This document shows positions 35,389 to 46,204 of a DNA stretch of 64,000 nucleotides, piece by piece. This stretch comes from Prorocentrum cordatum (lineage: Eukaryota > Sar > Dinophyceae > Prorocentrales > Prorocentraceae): NCBI GenBank assembly GCA_963575745.1, contig CAUYUJ010014258.1, positions 237,001 to 301,000 on the forward strand, in the 5' to 3' direction. The stretch's first letter is position 1; each line of letters opens with the position of its first letter. Below the pieces are notes generated by a model that did not search any database, was not told the origin of the DNA, and worked only from the letters and a program-made list of their open reading frames with translations. The translations under genes and the position numbers were made by a program.

Positions 35389-35689
35389 GAGACCGCGGGA
35401 GGAGCGCCGTGGTCCTTGCCGCTTGCGTCCCTCCCTGCCGTCGCCGACCCAGATCTCGGACGACGTGTTTTGCTTCAGCCCCGGCGGCTTTGCCTCGGTT
35501 TCGGCCTCGGTCCCCAGGACGACCAAACATGGAACTGGGACAGCAAACTGACCTCAGGGGGATGGTCGTGTCGTCGGGGGCCGCGGATCGAACGAAAACG
35601 TGTCCAGCGGATGTCAGGGGAAGCAGGAGTGTGTGATGTGATGCCAGCGAGTGGGCCCCAAGCAACGAGTTCTTGCATTCCCCGTGAGC

Positions 35690-35985
35690 AGGCAATGATG
35701 TGCAATATGCAATGCAATGCAGGGCAACGCACAGCAACGCAACGAAAAGCAAGGCAGGGCAAAGCACCGCAAAACACAGCACTCAGCGGTGCAAAGAGGA
35801 GCGCAAGGGAGCGCCAATGACCGTAGCGCGATGCAGGGCAGTGTGGCGCGAAGCGGCGCAGACAGAAGACGCAGCGCAGCGCCGGCGCAGCGCAGAGCCG
35901 AGCAGAGCAGTGCCCAGTGCAGTGCGTAGCACAGCGCGAGCAGAGTCGCGCCGGTGCGGTGCGAAGCAGCGCAGAGCAGTCGGGA
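35690..35985 (+). repeat. GCAAC/GCGCA pentamer-like repeat
   Basis: Degenerate five-base units (GCAACGCA, AGCGCAGA) over about 300 bp. Confidence 0.75.
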
Positions 35986-35986
35986 G

Positions 35987-36150
35987 GAGGAGGAGGAGGA
36001 GGAGGAGGAGGAGGAGGAGGAGAAGGAGGAGGGGGAGGAGGAGGATGGAGGGAGGGAGGAGGAGGAGGAGGAGGAGAGGAGGAGGAGGAGGAGGAGGAGG
36101 AGGAGGAGGGAGAGGAGGTGGAGGAGGAGGCGGAGGAGGAGGAGGCGCAG
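35987..36150 (+). repeat. GGA array
   Basis: GGA run about 600 bp after exon E. Confidence 0.95.
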
Positions 36151-36572
36151 TGCTGAGCCAGCGCAGAGGCGGCGATACCCACGCGGCGCGGCGCCCCCAC
36201 GGGGGCGGTGGCGGGGCCCACCCCGAGGGAGCGCGGCGGCGGCGTGGCGCCCCGCGGAGCGGGCGCGGGCCGAGCCTGCGGGAGGCACTGGAGGCGGAGG
36301 AGGGCCCGCGGCGCGGCGGCGGGGCGCCGCACGGGGCGGCGTCTCTGCTCAGTGCCTCAGACCACCGACTTCCTCTCTCGAACCATCCTCCCCCTCATCA
36401 TCGATCCATCCTCTTCTTCCTCCTCCTCCTCCTCCTCCTCCTCCTCAGAGAGTGCTGCTGGATCGTGCTCTATTGGCGCAAACGGTCACGGAGGCGAGGA
36501 GGTACAGGCAGGTGCTGACCCCTATGCCCGAGGCAGCTTCTTCTTCCTTTGTGAATGGAAGTGTCTCAAGCC

Positions 36573-36628
<56 letters not shown>

Positions 36629-36835
36629 GGTGGTGGTGGTGGTGGTGGTGGTGGTGGTGGTGGTGGTGGTGGGGTGGTGGTGNNNNNNNNNNNNNNNNNN
36701 NNNNNNNNNNNNNNNNNNNNNNNNNNNNNNNNNNNNNNNNNNNNNNNNNNNNNNNNNNNNNNNNNNNNNNNNNNNNNNNNNNGGAGGAGGAGGAGGAGGA
36801 GGAGGAGGAGGAGGAGGAGGAGGAGGAGGAACAGC
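36573..36835 (+). repeat. GTA, GTG and GGA arrays around an assembly gap
   Basis: AGT run to 36617, GGT run to 36682, 100 N (36683-36782), then GGA run. The gap replaces unresolved microsatellite of unknown length. Confidence 0.95.
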
Positions 36836-36959
36836 AGGACGAGGAGGAGGAGGAGGAAAAGGACCAGGATGGCCAGGATGAGGAGGACGATGGGGAGGGG
36901 GATGCCAGGGTGGTGTTGCTTGAGAAGGTGCGCGAGCAGGTGCTTGTTGCGGAGGACTG

Positions 36960-37945
36960 AGGAGGATGAGGTGGTGGACGTCAAGGAGGAAGCAGGTGGA
37001 TGTCCCCCTCGCGGCCTCCGGGCGTGACCCGCGGTTCTCCATCGGGACATTGCAACGGGGAATCCTCATTGCACGCTGTTGCCTCTGATTTCCTCGGTTC
37101 CGGCCCATGGGGCCCGTCATCGGGCCCCGGGTCCACCAATAAAAGTGATCCAGGACGAGAAACTACATCCAGGGAAGGGGTCGGGACATCTGGTGCCGCG
37201 GATTGAATATTAGAATCGGTGGGTGTCAGGGGAGAGCCCCCCAGTGCAAGCGCTGCCAGGGGAAAGAAAAAACATCAGCACAGCGCGCAGGACGATGGCA
37301 CGAATGAGAGCCCGCATCGGTTGATGACGACAACAGCATGCCCGCATAAACATATCCCGTTTCCCAGGCGACCCCGCCTGGGGCAGCTGCGCCCGCGCAG
37401 GCAGCTTGAACGCGTTCTTCAGAGTCCCAAGCGAGAATCGTGGCCGACGCGAATCTCGGCAAATCCAAGGGGTTACGCGGCCAAGCTTCGGTCGCTTGGG
37501 TCGCAGAGCCCCTTGGATTCGCCCTTGCCGCCGCCGCCGCTGACGGTGGCCCTTTCCCCATCGGAGGAGGGCTGGGTGCCAAGAGTTGGGGGGATGGCCA
37601 GAAAAACGGCCGCCCAACGTGCATGCTTCGACGAGAGGAGCGCTGCGCTTTGACTGCGCTCCAGTCGCTCGCGAGGGAGGCATGCGGCAGAGTCCTGTGC
37701 GCGGGAGCTGCTGCTTCCCAGGTGAGGTTCTGTACGGTCGAATCGTTTAAATAAAAACCGTTCCTGGCTGAGGAAGGGTTCTGGTTTTCAGGCCGTCCCT
37801 CAAGTCGAGGTCGTTGGACCCACTCGTGGCCGAAATTCGACGCGGCCAGAAAAACCTCCGTTCCTTGTCCAGCGTTCCGTATGGTAACACGATGCTTGTA
37901 TACTGCAGCTGCCTTCGGCAAGTCCTGCCACCGTGTCAGGTCAGC
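36960..37945. other. Non-repetitive intron sequence, no supported gene
   Basis: A 275-codon minus-strand frame covers 37226-38053, but its sequence has no recognisable motif and the opposite strand is open too. Confidence 0.4.
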
Positions 37946-38099
37946 ATGGGTGGCGAATTGTTCGGGGGGCGCACGGGAGGCCGTGATGCGGGACATCCCG
38001 TGGCCCAAGACCTGGGGGAACCGCAACATGTCACGCACTCTTCCGCATCGCATCGGGGGTTTAGTTCTCGTTTTTGTCGTCTCCCTTCCTGCTTCCGTC

Positions 38100-38430
38100 C
38101 GGCAGTCTTGGTGGCCCTACGGGCCACTTTCGGCCGTCTTGAAGCTCTCTTGGGCCGTCTTCGGGCTCTCTTGGCCGTCTGGGGGGTCTCTTGCGGCTAT
38201 TGTGGGGCTGTCTTTGGGTTGCCTTGGCCCGTCTATGGGCTCTTTAAGGCCTTCTTGGGTCCATCTGGAAACCCTTTTGGGCCAGCTTCGTGCGCTCTTG
38301 GGGCTATCCTCGGCCGTCTCCGTCTAGGGGCCCTCTTGGGCTGTCTTGGCGCCGTCTCGGAGGATATGTGGGCCATTCTGGATCTTTCTCGGACCGTCCC
38401 CGGGCGCCATCTTAGAAACCTCTAGGGCAG
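38100..38430 (+). repeat. CTTGGGCCGTCTTGGGG repeat
   Basis: Degenerate units of about 20 bp; a reverse-oriented relative covers 41700-42120. Confidence 0.75.
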
Positions 38431-38539
38431 TCTGGAGCTGCAGGAAACCCGAAAATGTGAAGACGCCCAAATTTATGAATATGCGAAGGGAGCATGTATG
38501 ATTTTGCCCTCTTGTGGCCTTGTTGGGCCATCCTGAGGG

Positions 38540-39110
38540 ATTCTACTTTGTTTCGCCCGGAGTTGACTCCGTCCGTTTCGAGTCATCTATTTAGATTCGC
38601 TCGTTTCGATTCACCAGTTTCGATTCGCCCGTTTCAATTGGTCCGGTTTTAATTCGCCCGCCTTTCGTGACATTTATCCGTTTCGATTCGCCCTCTTTAA
38701 TTTCCGGCGGGCGAACCAGAAGGGGATGCGACAACAGCGGGCGAATCCAAAACAAATGAAACAAACGTGAGGCGAATCAAAAGCGAATGAAACAACATCG
38801 GGCGAAACAAAAGCAGGCGAATCGAAAGTTGATGAAACAATGCCAAGCGAAAGAGGACGAATCAAAAGCATATGAGACCACATCAGATGAAACAGAAACG
38901 GACGAGGCAGCAGCCAGCGGACACCAACAGGCACAAGAGCAGCAGAGACACCGAATGTTCCCGTCGTCTTTGATACAGAGAGCCTCCCGTCTCCTCACAG
39001 TTTCGGTGACGAAACAACAGGGGACCAACCAACATGTAGCTGAACCGAAAGGCGACGAAACGAAAGATAATGAAACGAACGAGGACGAAACGACAGGGAG
39101 CGAAACTAAT
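38540..39110 (+). repeat. GTTTCGATTCGCCC minisatellite with internal inversion
   Basis: Units read GTTTCGATTCGCC up to about 38700 and the reverse complement GGCGAATCGAAAC-like from 38705 to 39110. Confidence 0.8.
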
Positions 39111-39114
39111 GATG

Positions 39115-39263
39115 ACACTGTTGATGATGAGGAGGATGAAGGCAACGTGATGATGATACTAATGTTGATGAGGATGATGGTGCTGATGAAGATGATGATG
39201 GTGAAGCGGAGGAGGAGGAGGAACTGTTGCTGCTGATGATGGTGATGCTGCTGATGCTGATGC

Positions 39264-39295
<32 letters not shown>

Positions 39296-39339
39296 CTGAC
39301 GATGATGATGATGATGACGATGATTGATGATGATGGTGC

Positions 39340-39385
<46 letters not shown>

Positions 39386-39396
39386 GGTGGCGGTTG

Positions 39397-39449
<53 letters not shown>

Positions 39450-39578
39450 CTGATGCTGCTGCTGATGATGATGATGATGACGAATATGATGATGATGCTG
39501 GTGATGCTGCTGCTGCTGCTGCTGAGGACGCTGATGCTGATGCTGATGCTGCTGCTGCTGCTGATGATGATGTTGATG

Positions 39579-39632
<54 letters not shown>

Positions 39633-39639
39633 CTGATGC

Positions 39640-39686
<47 letters not shown>

Positions 39687-39945
39687 TGGATGATGACGAT
39701 GCTGCTGATGATAATGCTGATGATGCTGATGATGCTGGTGCTGGTGCTGATGCTGATGCTGCTGATGATGCTGCTGATGATGATGAAGACGATGGTGATG
39801 GTGGTGGTGATGCTGATGATGCCGATGCTGATGCTGGTGCTGATGCTGATGCTGATGCTGATGCTGATGACGATGACGATGATGACGATGATGATGCTGA
39901 TGATGCTGATGATGCTGATGATGATGATGATGCTGATGATGATGA

Positions 39946-39985
<40 letters not shown>

Positions 39986-40545
39986 CTGATGATGCTGATG
40001 CTGATAGGAGGAGGAAGGGGAGGAGGAGGAGGAGGAGGAGGAGGAGGAGGAGGAGGAGGAGGCAGGAGGAGGAGGAGGAGGAGGAGGAGGAGGGGAGGAG
40101 GTGGAGAGCAGGAGAGGAGGAGGAGGAGGAGGAGGAGGAGGAGGTGGAGGAGGAGGAGGAGGAGGAGGAGGAGGATGGAGGAGGAGGAGGCGGGAGGAGG
40201 AGGAGGCAGGAGGAGGATGGGGAGGAAGGAGGAGGAGGCGGAGGGAGGAGGAGGAGCAGGGGAGGAGGAGGAGAGAGGAGAGGAGGAGGAGGAGGAGGAG
40301 GAGTAGGAGGAGGAGACGGAGAAGGAGGAGAGGAGGAGGAGGAGGAGGAGGAGAAGGGGGGGGGAGGGAGACAGAGTGAGAAAGGCGGCTGGAGTGAGAG
40401 ACGGGGGAGACAGGAGGAGGGCGGAACTTGGAGGAGGAGGAGGAGGATGAGGAGGAGTAGGAGGAGGAGGAGGAGGAGCAGGAGCAGGAGGAGGAGGAGG
40501 AGGAGGAGGAGGAGGAGGAGGAGGAGGAGGAAAACACAGCGCCAC
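39115..40545 (+). repeat. GAT/GCT array followed by GGA array
   Basis: GATGCT-type run to 40005, then GGA run to 40535. Poly-Asp and poly-Ser/Pro frames are artefacts of the repeats. Confidence 0.95.
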
Positions 40546-40865
40546 CTTTCCACTCGGTGCCGGATGGGGGGGCAGAGGGACTGGCGCCTGGGCCTGCGGC
40601 AGGAGCGACAGGGTCTGCACCGTCAGCGCCGTCGGCCACGCCGTGCAAGGCGCGGGCTCGTGCTGCCAGTGGTGCGCGCGCTCTCTCCGACTCCTTGCCC
40701 GACCTCGCCCAGTCCCTGGCCTCTGCCACTGCTCTTTCCTGACGCCTTTTCGAATGCTCTGAACGGCATGAAGGAGAGGAGGATGAGGATGAGGATAAGG
40801 ATAAGTATGAAAATGATGATGCTGATGCTGCTGATGATGATGATGATGCTGATGATGATGCTGAA

Positions 40866-41339
40866 GTGCTGCTTCGCGATCTGTCGCCGACGCCGTTGAA
40901 GGAGTTCAGGATGGGAGAGGCTCATTCTGTTGACCCGAGCGTTGCCGCGTACACTTCTTATCTTCTCGCACAGTGTACCTTAGCAGCTGCCCGCAGGCAC
41001 ACCCGCAGATATCTGACGAGAGCATATGCCCGCAGCGCCTCTAGAACAGACGCGCGCTGCATTCTAGCCACGCTCACTGCAGTGAATGCTGACATATTAG
41101 ATGTCATCCCGGATGAATTGAGATCGCGCGCGTGCAATGCAAGACCACAAACAACAGACGAGCCTCGGGACAATGAGGAGGAGAAGAAGGAGGAGGGCTC
41201 ACGCAGACTGCGGTCGACGGCCTCTGCTTCCCGATGGCCCTCCCTGATCTCTCCCTGGTCTTCCTTGCCCGGTCTGGTCCAGTCCGCCCCCCTCGATTCC
41301 TCGAAGAGTTGCATCGTATCTGTGTGCATCCGAATGTGA
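40866..41339 (+). other. Possible coding fragment, unrecognised
   Basis: Directly after the GAT/GGA arrays a 157-codon frame reads DPSVAAYTSYLLAQCTLAAA and TDARCILATLTAVNADILDV, with a normal amino-acid mix unlike the repeat translations around it. No domain, splice sites or leader could be tied to it. It may be chance in non-repetitive intron sequence. Confidence 0.2.
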
Positions 41340-41379
41340 ACGCACATATTTATATTCACGGAGATAATGCCCGTTCATA

Positions 41380-41381
41380 TT

Positions 41382-41412
<31 letters not shown>

Positions 41413-41520
41413 GTATGTATGTATGTATGTATGTATGTATGTATGTATGTATGTATGTATGTATGTGTTTGAATGTTTGTTTGTATGCATGTCTGTAGGT
41501 GTGTATGTATGTGTATATAC
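41380..41520 (+). repeat. TATG tetranucleotide array
   Basis: Same motif as at 10360-11052; a third array is at 47672-47810. Confidence 0.95.
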
Positions 41521-41694
41521 ACAAGTCGATCCGTTCTCTTTCATCTGTTTTATTGAGCGGGACCCTGCGACGCCCCCCTAAGCGGGACCCCCGCATCCTG
41601 TGTCCAAGGGGCGTTCTGGGTGCTCGTCGACAGGATCAACCAGGACTTCGGGGCCTTTGAGGATCCCTCCCAACCCGTGCAAGCGGTCCACCGG

Positions 41695-42125
41695 TGATGC
41701 CAAGAGGCTCCCAAGGCTCTCCAAGAAGGGCCCCGAGACTTCCAGGAGCGTCCCAAGAGGGACCTAGATGGCCGCAGGACGGCCCGAGAGACCCCCAACA
41801 TGCTTCAAGAGGCTTTCAAAAGGACCACCCAGAAGCAAACGACTTTTCGTTCCTTTGGGGAAACGTGCGTTTGTTGCTTGCACGCTTTGGTAGTCCTGGC
41901 AGCGTCCAAGATCGTCCAAAAGGTCCCCGACGTTGCCCCAAGACGGCCCAAGAGGCCACCAAGGGCGCACCCAGACGGCCCAAGAGGGCTGCAAGACTGC
42001 CCGAAAGAGCACCCAGACGGCCCAAGTAGGGCCCAAGAGGCCCCAAGAAGGCTTCCAAGAGAGGCCCAAGAGTGCTGTAGGGCGTTTCCAAAAAGGGCCC
42101 AAGATGGCCCCAAGACGGCTTCCAG
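41695..42125 (-). repeat. GGCCCAAGAGGC repeat
   Basis: Degenerate units, reverse complement of the CTTGGGCC family at 38.1 and 53.6 kb. Confidence 0.75.
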
Positions 42126-42140
42126 AAGGTCTGCCCTGCC

Positions 42141-42910
42141 CTGTCAGGTCTGCAGTCCACGCAGTCCAACAACGGGAAGGTGGAGACAAGCGTTGACCAC
42201 AATCGCCTCACGTTTCCCGTACCGGGCGGTTACGAGATCACATGGGGCCCCGGCACCATCCACTTCGACCTCGCGTCGGTGCCGACTGGCCACTTGTGCA
42301 TCCCGGTCGACGACTACGACAAGCTCAAGCCGCACTCCGGGTGCCTGCCGCCAAAGCAGCTCGCGCTACTGGCGGTGGGCGACGACGACCAGGATTCCGA
42401 CGCCACCGGCCGCCGCGAGTTCCAGAAGCTGAAGGTCCAGCTCACCCCCAACGCACGGGCACCCTCGCGGGGCGCGCCCGTGGCCGCGGTTTACGACCTT
42501 CACGCGCGCGCGGACGTCAGTATCGCGACCTGTGATCGTGAAATGATGTCGACCAGCATGGCGGCCCTAGCACCGCCGGGCGCCTACCTGCGTATACCGC
42601 CCCCCTTTTCAGGACTCTTCTTCAAAAGGATCGACGTCGCGGGCGGCGTGGTGGATCCCCCGACTTCCGCGGCGGCGCCAAGGTGGTCATGTCGAACGCT
42701 GGCCCGCGGACGTACTAGGTCGAGCAAGGCCATCGCATCGCCCAACTCATTCTGGAGCGCATCACCAGCGATGCCGAGGTCGTGGTCGTCCCCGACCTTC
42801 CGTCGACATATCGTGGGCCTGGAGGCTTCGGACACACCTGGCATGACGTTCCTCAGCCAAGACTCCGCCGCGATAGAGCATGGTGGCACATCCGCGGGGT
42901 CTCTCGGTGA
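42141..42910 (+). pseudogene. Retroelement polyprotein remnant: protease-tail-like segment plus dUTPase domain
   Basis: The frame through 42180-42659 reads LTFPVPGGYEITWGPG... and GHLCIPVDDY, similar in style to the end of a retroelement protease region, and then enters a trimeric dUTPase. All five dUTPase motifs can be seen: AVYDLHA, PPGAYLRIPPPFSG, IDVAGGVVD-DFRGGAKVV, GHRIAQLI and RGPGGFGHTW. Motif 3 is split by a frameshift near 42660, motifs 4 and 5 lie in the next frame, and a TAG at 42716-42718 interrupts it between motifs 3 and 4, so the domain is dead as it stands. dUTPase removes dUTP and is carried by some retroelements. Confidence 0.75.
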
Positions 42911-43019
42911 GTGTGTCATCGAAGATTCCAGGGAGCTGCCTCATTAGGATGCGGCCAGGCCGGCCCGCCCAGCTGGCCCCGCCGACCTTCCCCGGCAGAA
43001 ATGGGCAGCGGCCCGGGGA

Positions 43020-43577
43020 CGTCCCGCCCGGGTCTTGGAACGAGGATGGGACGCAACATTAGCGCTGCAAGATCGCGGGTTCGACGTCGTCCGCATCGCC
43101 GACTTCGAGGGTGCCATCCAGACATTGCCCGACAGCGCGTTCCCCAGCACCAACTACAGCATGGTGTGGATCACGTGCGACGTGACTAGGGGCGAGGTTC
43201 ACCGCGTCTTCGATGCCGCCCATGCCTGGCGCGCCCGGGTCAAGGGCGCCGGCGCCAGGCTAGTGATCTTTAGCCAGCATGGCCGGCAATGGCGACGACC
43301 CGCGGCGCGGCAGATGATCGACGCCCGCGTGTTCTTTTCCACCGCGCGTCGGGCTTGCCGCGTGCCTTTGGCCCGGGGGCCGAGCTTAGCAACGTTGCCT
43401 TTCACGGTGCTCGCTGGGGCACCCATCGACGTCCAGCTGTGCCCGGACAACGTCGAAGCGCTTCGACGATTGGGCGACCGCCGACCGACGCGTGTGCTTG
43501 ACTCTGATGTGCTGCGAGCCCTTGCGACTTACGATTTACTTATTGGTCAGCAGTCGCACAGCCGGAGGCGCATCTAA
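43020..43577 (+). pseudogene. Retroelement polyprotein remnant, unrecognised middle region
   Basis: An open frame follows the dUTPase relic and reads WDATLALQDRGFDVVRIADF... then MVWITCDV, AHAWRARVKG and ARLVIFSQHGRQW. A neighbouring frame gives SGLPRAFGPGAELSNVAF over 43350-43405, which fits between the two halves, so at least two more small frameshifts are likely. I do not recognise a named domain. Position between dUTPase and RNase H-like relics suggests part of the same polyprotein. Confidence 0.45.
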
Positions 43578-45821
43578 GAAGGCGCGCTTCCAGAGAAGCA
43601 CGACGGCAGTTTGCTCGCCAGGCTCGAGCGCCTCATTCTGTTCAACGGGCAGTCGCAAGCACCGCGGGCGTGACATCCAGGACCAGTTGTACCACGAACT
43701 CGTACACCACTCAATTACAGGTACATATAACGAAGAACCGCAGGAGGCGCCCGGCGACTGCGTCGCTGGCGCTAACCGCGCAGCAGAGCGCATGCGCCAC
43801 AAAGCGAAGATAAGAGGGGGCCACGCGCCCAAAGCGCGTAAGCATGTTGTAGAGGACCACTTTGATTATTGTGCCATCGACCCCTCAGGTCTGGCCCCAT
43901 CAAACCGACGAGTGCGACGACGACGACGATGTCCAGGGCGGCCTCATCTCAGGCTTTGCCCACCTGGTGGTTCCAGGGCTTGTCGGCCCTCGCGTCGTAT
44001 CGCCATCTGGCGAGTGCTCCAAGATCGCAGTCCACCGACTTCGACGGTCGCGTTTGACGCCCGCCAGCTCGTCGGCGAGCGTTGGAAGGAAGCTCGGAGC
44101 GTCGAGTTCATCTGGGGTGACGAGCCGTCGCTGGTGGCAGACGCCAGACAGGACTTGGACGGAACGCTCGATGACTGTGTCATTGGCGTTCCCGAGGGCG
44201 CCGCCAGCACCGCCGAAGGTGGATCGCAATTAGCCCTGTCGGCCGTGCCGGCGGAGATCGGCAGCGACTTCTTTGGCCACGTCCAACAGGTGATTGGCAG
44301 CTTGGCGCGAAGTCGAAGAGGCAGAAGCCCTGGCCCAGGAGGTGGGGGAGCTGGAGAGCGCCGACAGCCGTCGCGAGATTTCCGCTGCCGTCGAGCACGC
44401 CGCGGCCGACCTTGGCTGCAGGTCGCGCGAGTGGCCCCGGCACCTCGAGGCGCAGCGCCGGCGTCAGTGCATGCGCGCGCAGTGCCACTACTACTGCTAC
44501 TACTCTCGCGAGGCCTCCTTGGACGACTGCTAAGCGCTAGAGGAAGAGGGCGATGCAGGTGTACACGTGGAGTTTTATCTTATACCAGGGGTGCGCGAGG
44601 CATTCCCGAGCTTCGGCGAGGCTGCGTCTGGCGACTGCGTTGCTGGCGCCCCTCAGACTACCGTTGCTTGACTTTTATGCCGCCGCCAAGACTGCGGCCG
44701 TCGAGCGCGACGCCGACCTGTCTAACGGGGAAGTGTCGAGGCCGTCGAAGGAGGTTGCAGCAGCCGTCCTCGAGAAGCCCACCATCTGGGCCAATGGCAG
44801 ATCTTTCGAACGGTGGCCGCTCAAAGGCACCCGGGACGCAATGGGCTCCAGACGCGTCTTCTGGTGGAAGCGCGGCGAGGGATCAGACGGCAAGACTGCC
44901 GTCGGCATCCCGGTGCCGCGTGGCGCCGCGGCGCCTCGGCGACGCGGGCGCCGTCGCCCTGGGGCCGTTCGCTGGGGCAGTGAAGCCTCGCGAGGTGAGG
45001 GGCCTCGCGAGGTGAACGTCGCCCTGCCGCCCGGCAGCGCAGGCGTCCTAATGGCAGGAGCCCGGCCTCATATTTTCGACGAGCGGATCGAGTGTCTGCG
45101 CCGCGTCAAGCCGGGCGCCGGTTGCAAGGGCGCGCCCCAGGCCTTCTCCACGAAACGCGCCCAGGCCACGCGTCAACCCGAGTGCAGCGCCAAACCTGCC
45201 GGGTGGGGCCCGGAGCTCGAGGCCAGTCGCGCGACGTCCGGCAGTGCCCATGTCGTCCAAACGCGCCAACGATCTGAAGGCCGCCGGACACGAGACGCGT
45301 CGACAGGCTGATCGGCCATGTCGAGAGCGTCTTCGGCAGGATGAAGGGTGACTGCGACGACTTCGCCAACTGCGGGGCGCGCCAGCGCCGCTGTGCCGAT
45401 GGCGCGAGCGGCGGCCTACGCCCTGCTCAACCAGCACCGCGTCGCAGCATGCGTCGCCGCCCTGCAGAGAACCAGGAACAAACTGCTTATCCAACGCGCG
45501 ATGCAGCCCAACTCGTTTGTTCTGGCCACGCAGGAGACCAAGGCACGCATCGCCATCGATGGAGCGCGCAGGGCGACTCAGCGCGCGCAGCGACGGATTA
45601 TTCAGGAGGGGGGAGGGGGCGGGCTACTGCGTGAGTGGCCGTATGCATGCGTCTCGGCAGGTGCCGCCGCGCCTCGCGCAATCTTGCGTGCGGGCCCTTA
45701 TTCGGCTCCAGCTGCTCGCAGCGCGCGGCGCAGCAGACGGTCTGCAGGCGTGCCTTCCCGCGTTGCACGAGATGGCGCGCGGCTCCGCCTCTGCCGAGGA
45801 GATCGGGGGGGGGGGGGGGGG
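43578..45821 (+). pseudogene. Decayed polyprotein sequence, coding-like fragments in several frames
   Basis: Coding-like stretches switch frame repeatedly: VAFDARQLVGERWKEARSVE... (about 44050-44300), EVEEAEALAQEVGELESADS... (44303-44533), FYAAAKTAAVERDADLSNGE... (44670-45310) and LIGHVESVFGRMKGDCDDFA (45306-45370). None carries a motif I can name; a reverse transcriptase core with a YxDD box was not found. The interval sits between dUTPase and RNase H-like remnants and is best read as the eroded centre of the same element. Confidence 0.4.
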
Positions 45822-46154
45822 TGCGCGATCCCTGCAGACCTCGTCATAGACGGCGTGTCCGTCTTCAGCGCCCTGCTTGCGGACTGGGGCCGGCCGCCGT
45901 CCGAGAACGGCGTGGCTGGCTACCTGCAGTGGTAAGCCGACCAGCTGCGCACCGAGCAGATCGACGACTTGCACTGGCGCGGCACTCGGGGCGCGCGGGC
46001 CGATCCCATGACCGAGGGCAGCATGGGCCGAGAGGTAATCCGCAGCGCGATGTACGGCCAGATCAGCTACGACCGCGCCGCGGTCGAATTCAGCGACGAG
46101 GAGCTGAATCATGCCGCCCCGAGTTCACAGCAGAGCTTTTTCATGCAGGAGTAA
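45822..46154 (+). pseudogene. RNase H-like C-terminus of an LTR-retroelement polyprotein
   Basis: The frame reads PADLVIDGVSVFSALLADWG, then QLRTEQIDDLHWRGTR..ADPMTEGS and ends at TAA 46152-46154. The pattern (D-x-x-S-x-F-x-A-L, then a basic helix, I-x-x-L-x-W-x-x-T-R, A-D-x-(L/M)-T-(K/E)-G) is that of the C-terminal RNase H of Ty1/copia-type elements, where the usual end is ADxLTK. An in-frame TAA at 45933-45935 breaks it. No flanking LTR was identified. Confidence 0.65.
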
Positions 46155-46204
46155 GCTGATGACTCTCGTGACTGTGTCGCGAGATCTCACAGAGATGGAA
46201 AGCA

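Larger units (their letters stand above)
42141..46154 (+). mobile_element. Decayed LTR-retroelement (probably Ty1/copia-like) with dUTPase
   Basis: This interval groups the protease-tail, dUTPase, unrecognised and RNase H-like relics, all on the plus strand and in a sensible polyprotein order. It lies inside the last large intron of the GTPase gene. The type assignment rests on the RNase H-like tail and is tentative because integrase and RT cores were not recognised and no LTR was seen. Confidence 0.55.

Noticed and set aside
36890-36958. ARVVLLEKVREQVLVAED followed by a stop as a possible extra exon
   Set aside because: It does not match the GTPase family between exons E and F and directly follows a GGA array.
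37226-38053. A 275-codon minus-strand frame in unique sequence
   Set aside because: Composition is not protein-like, no motif is visible and the opposite strand is open as well.
38777-40729. A 650-codon minus-strand Ser/Ile-rich frame and plus-strand poly-Asp frames
   Set aside because: Same cause: GAT/GCT and GGA arrays.
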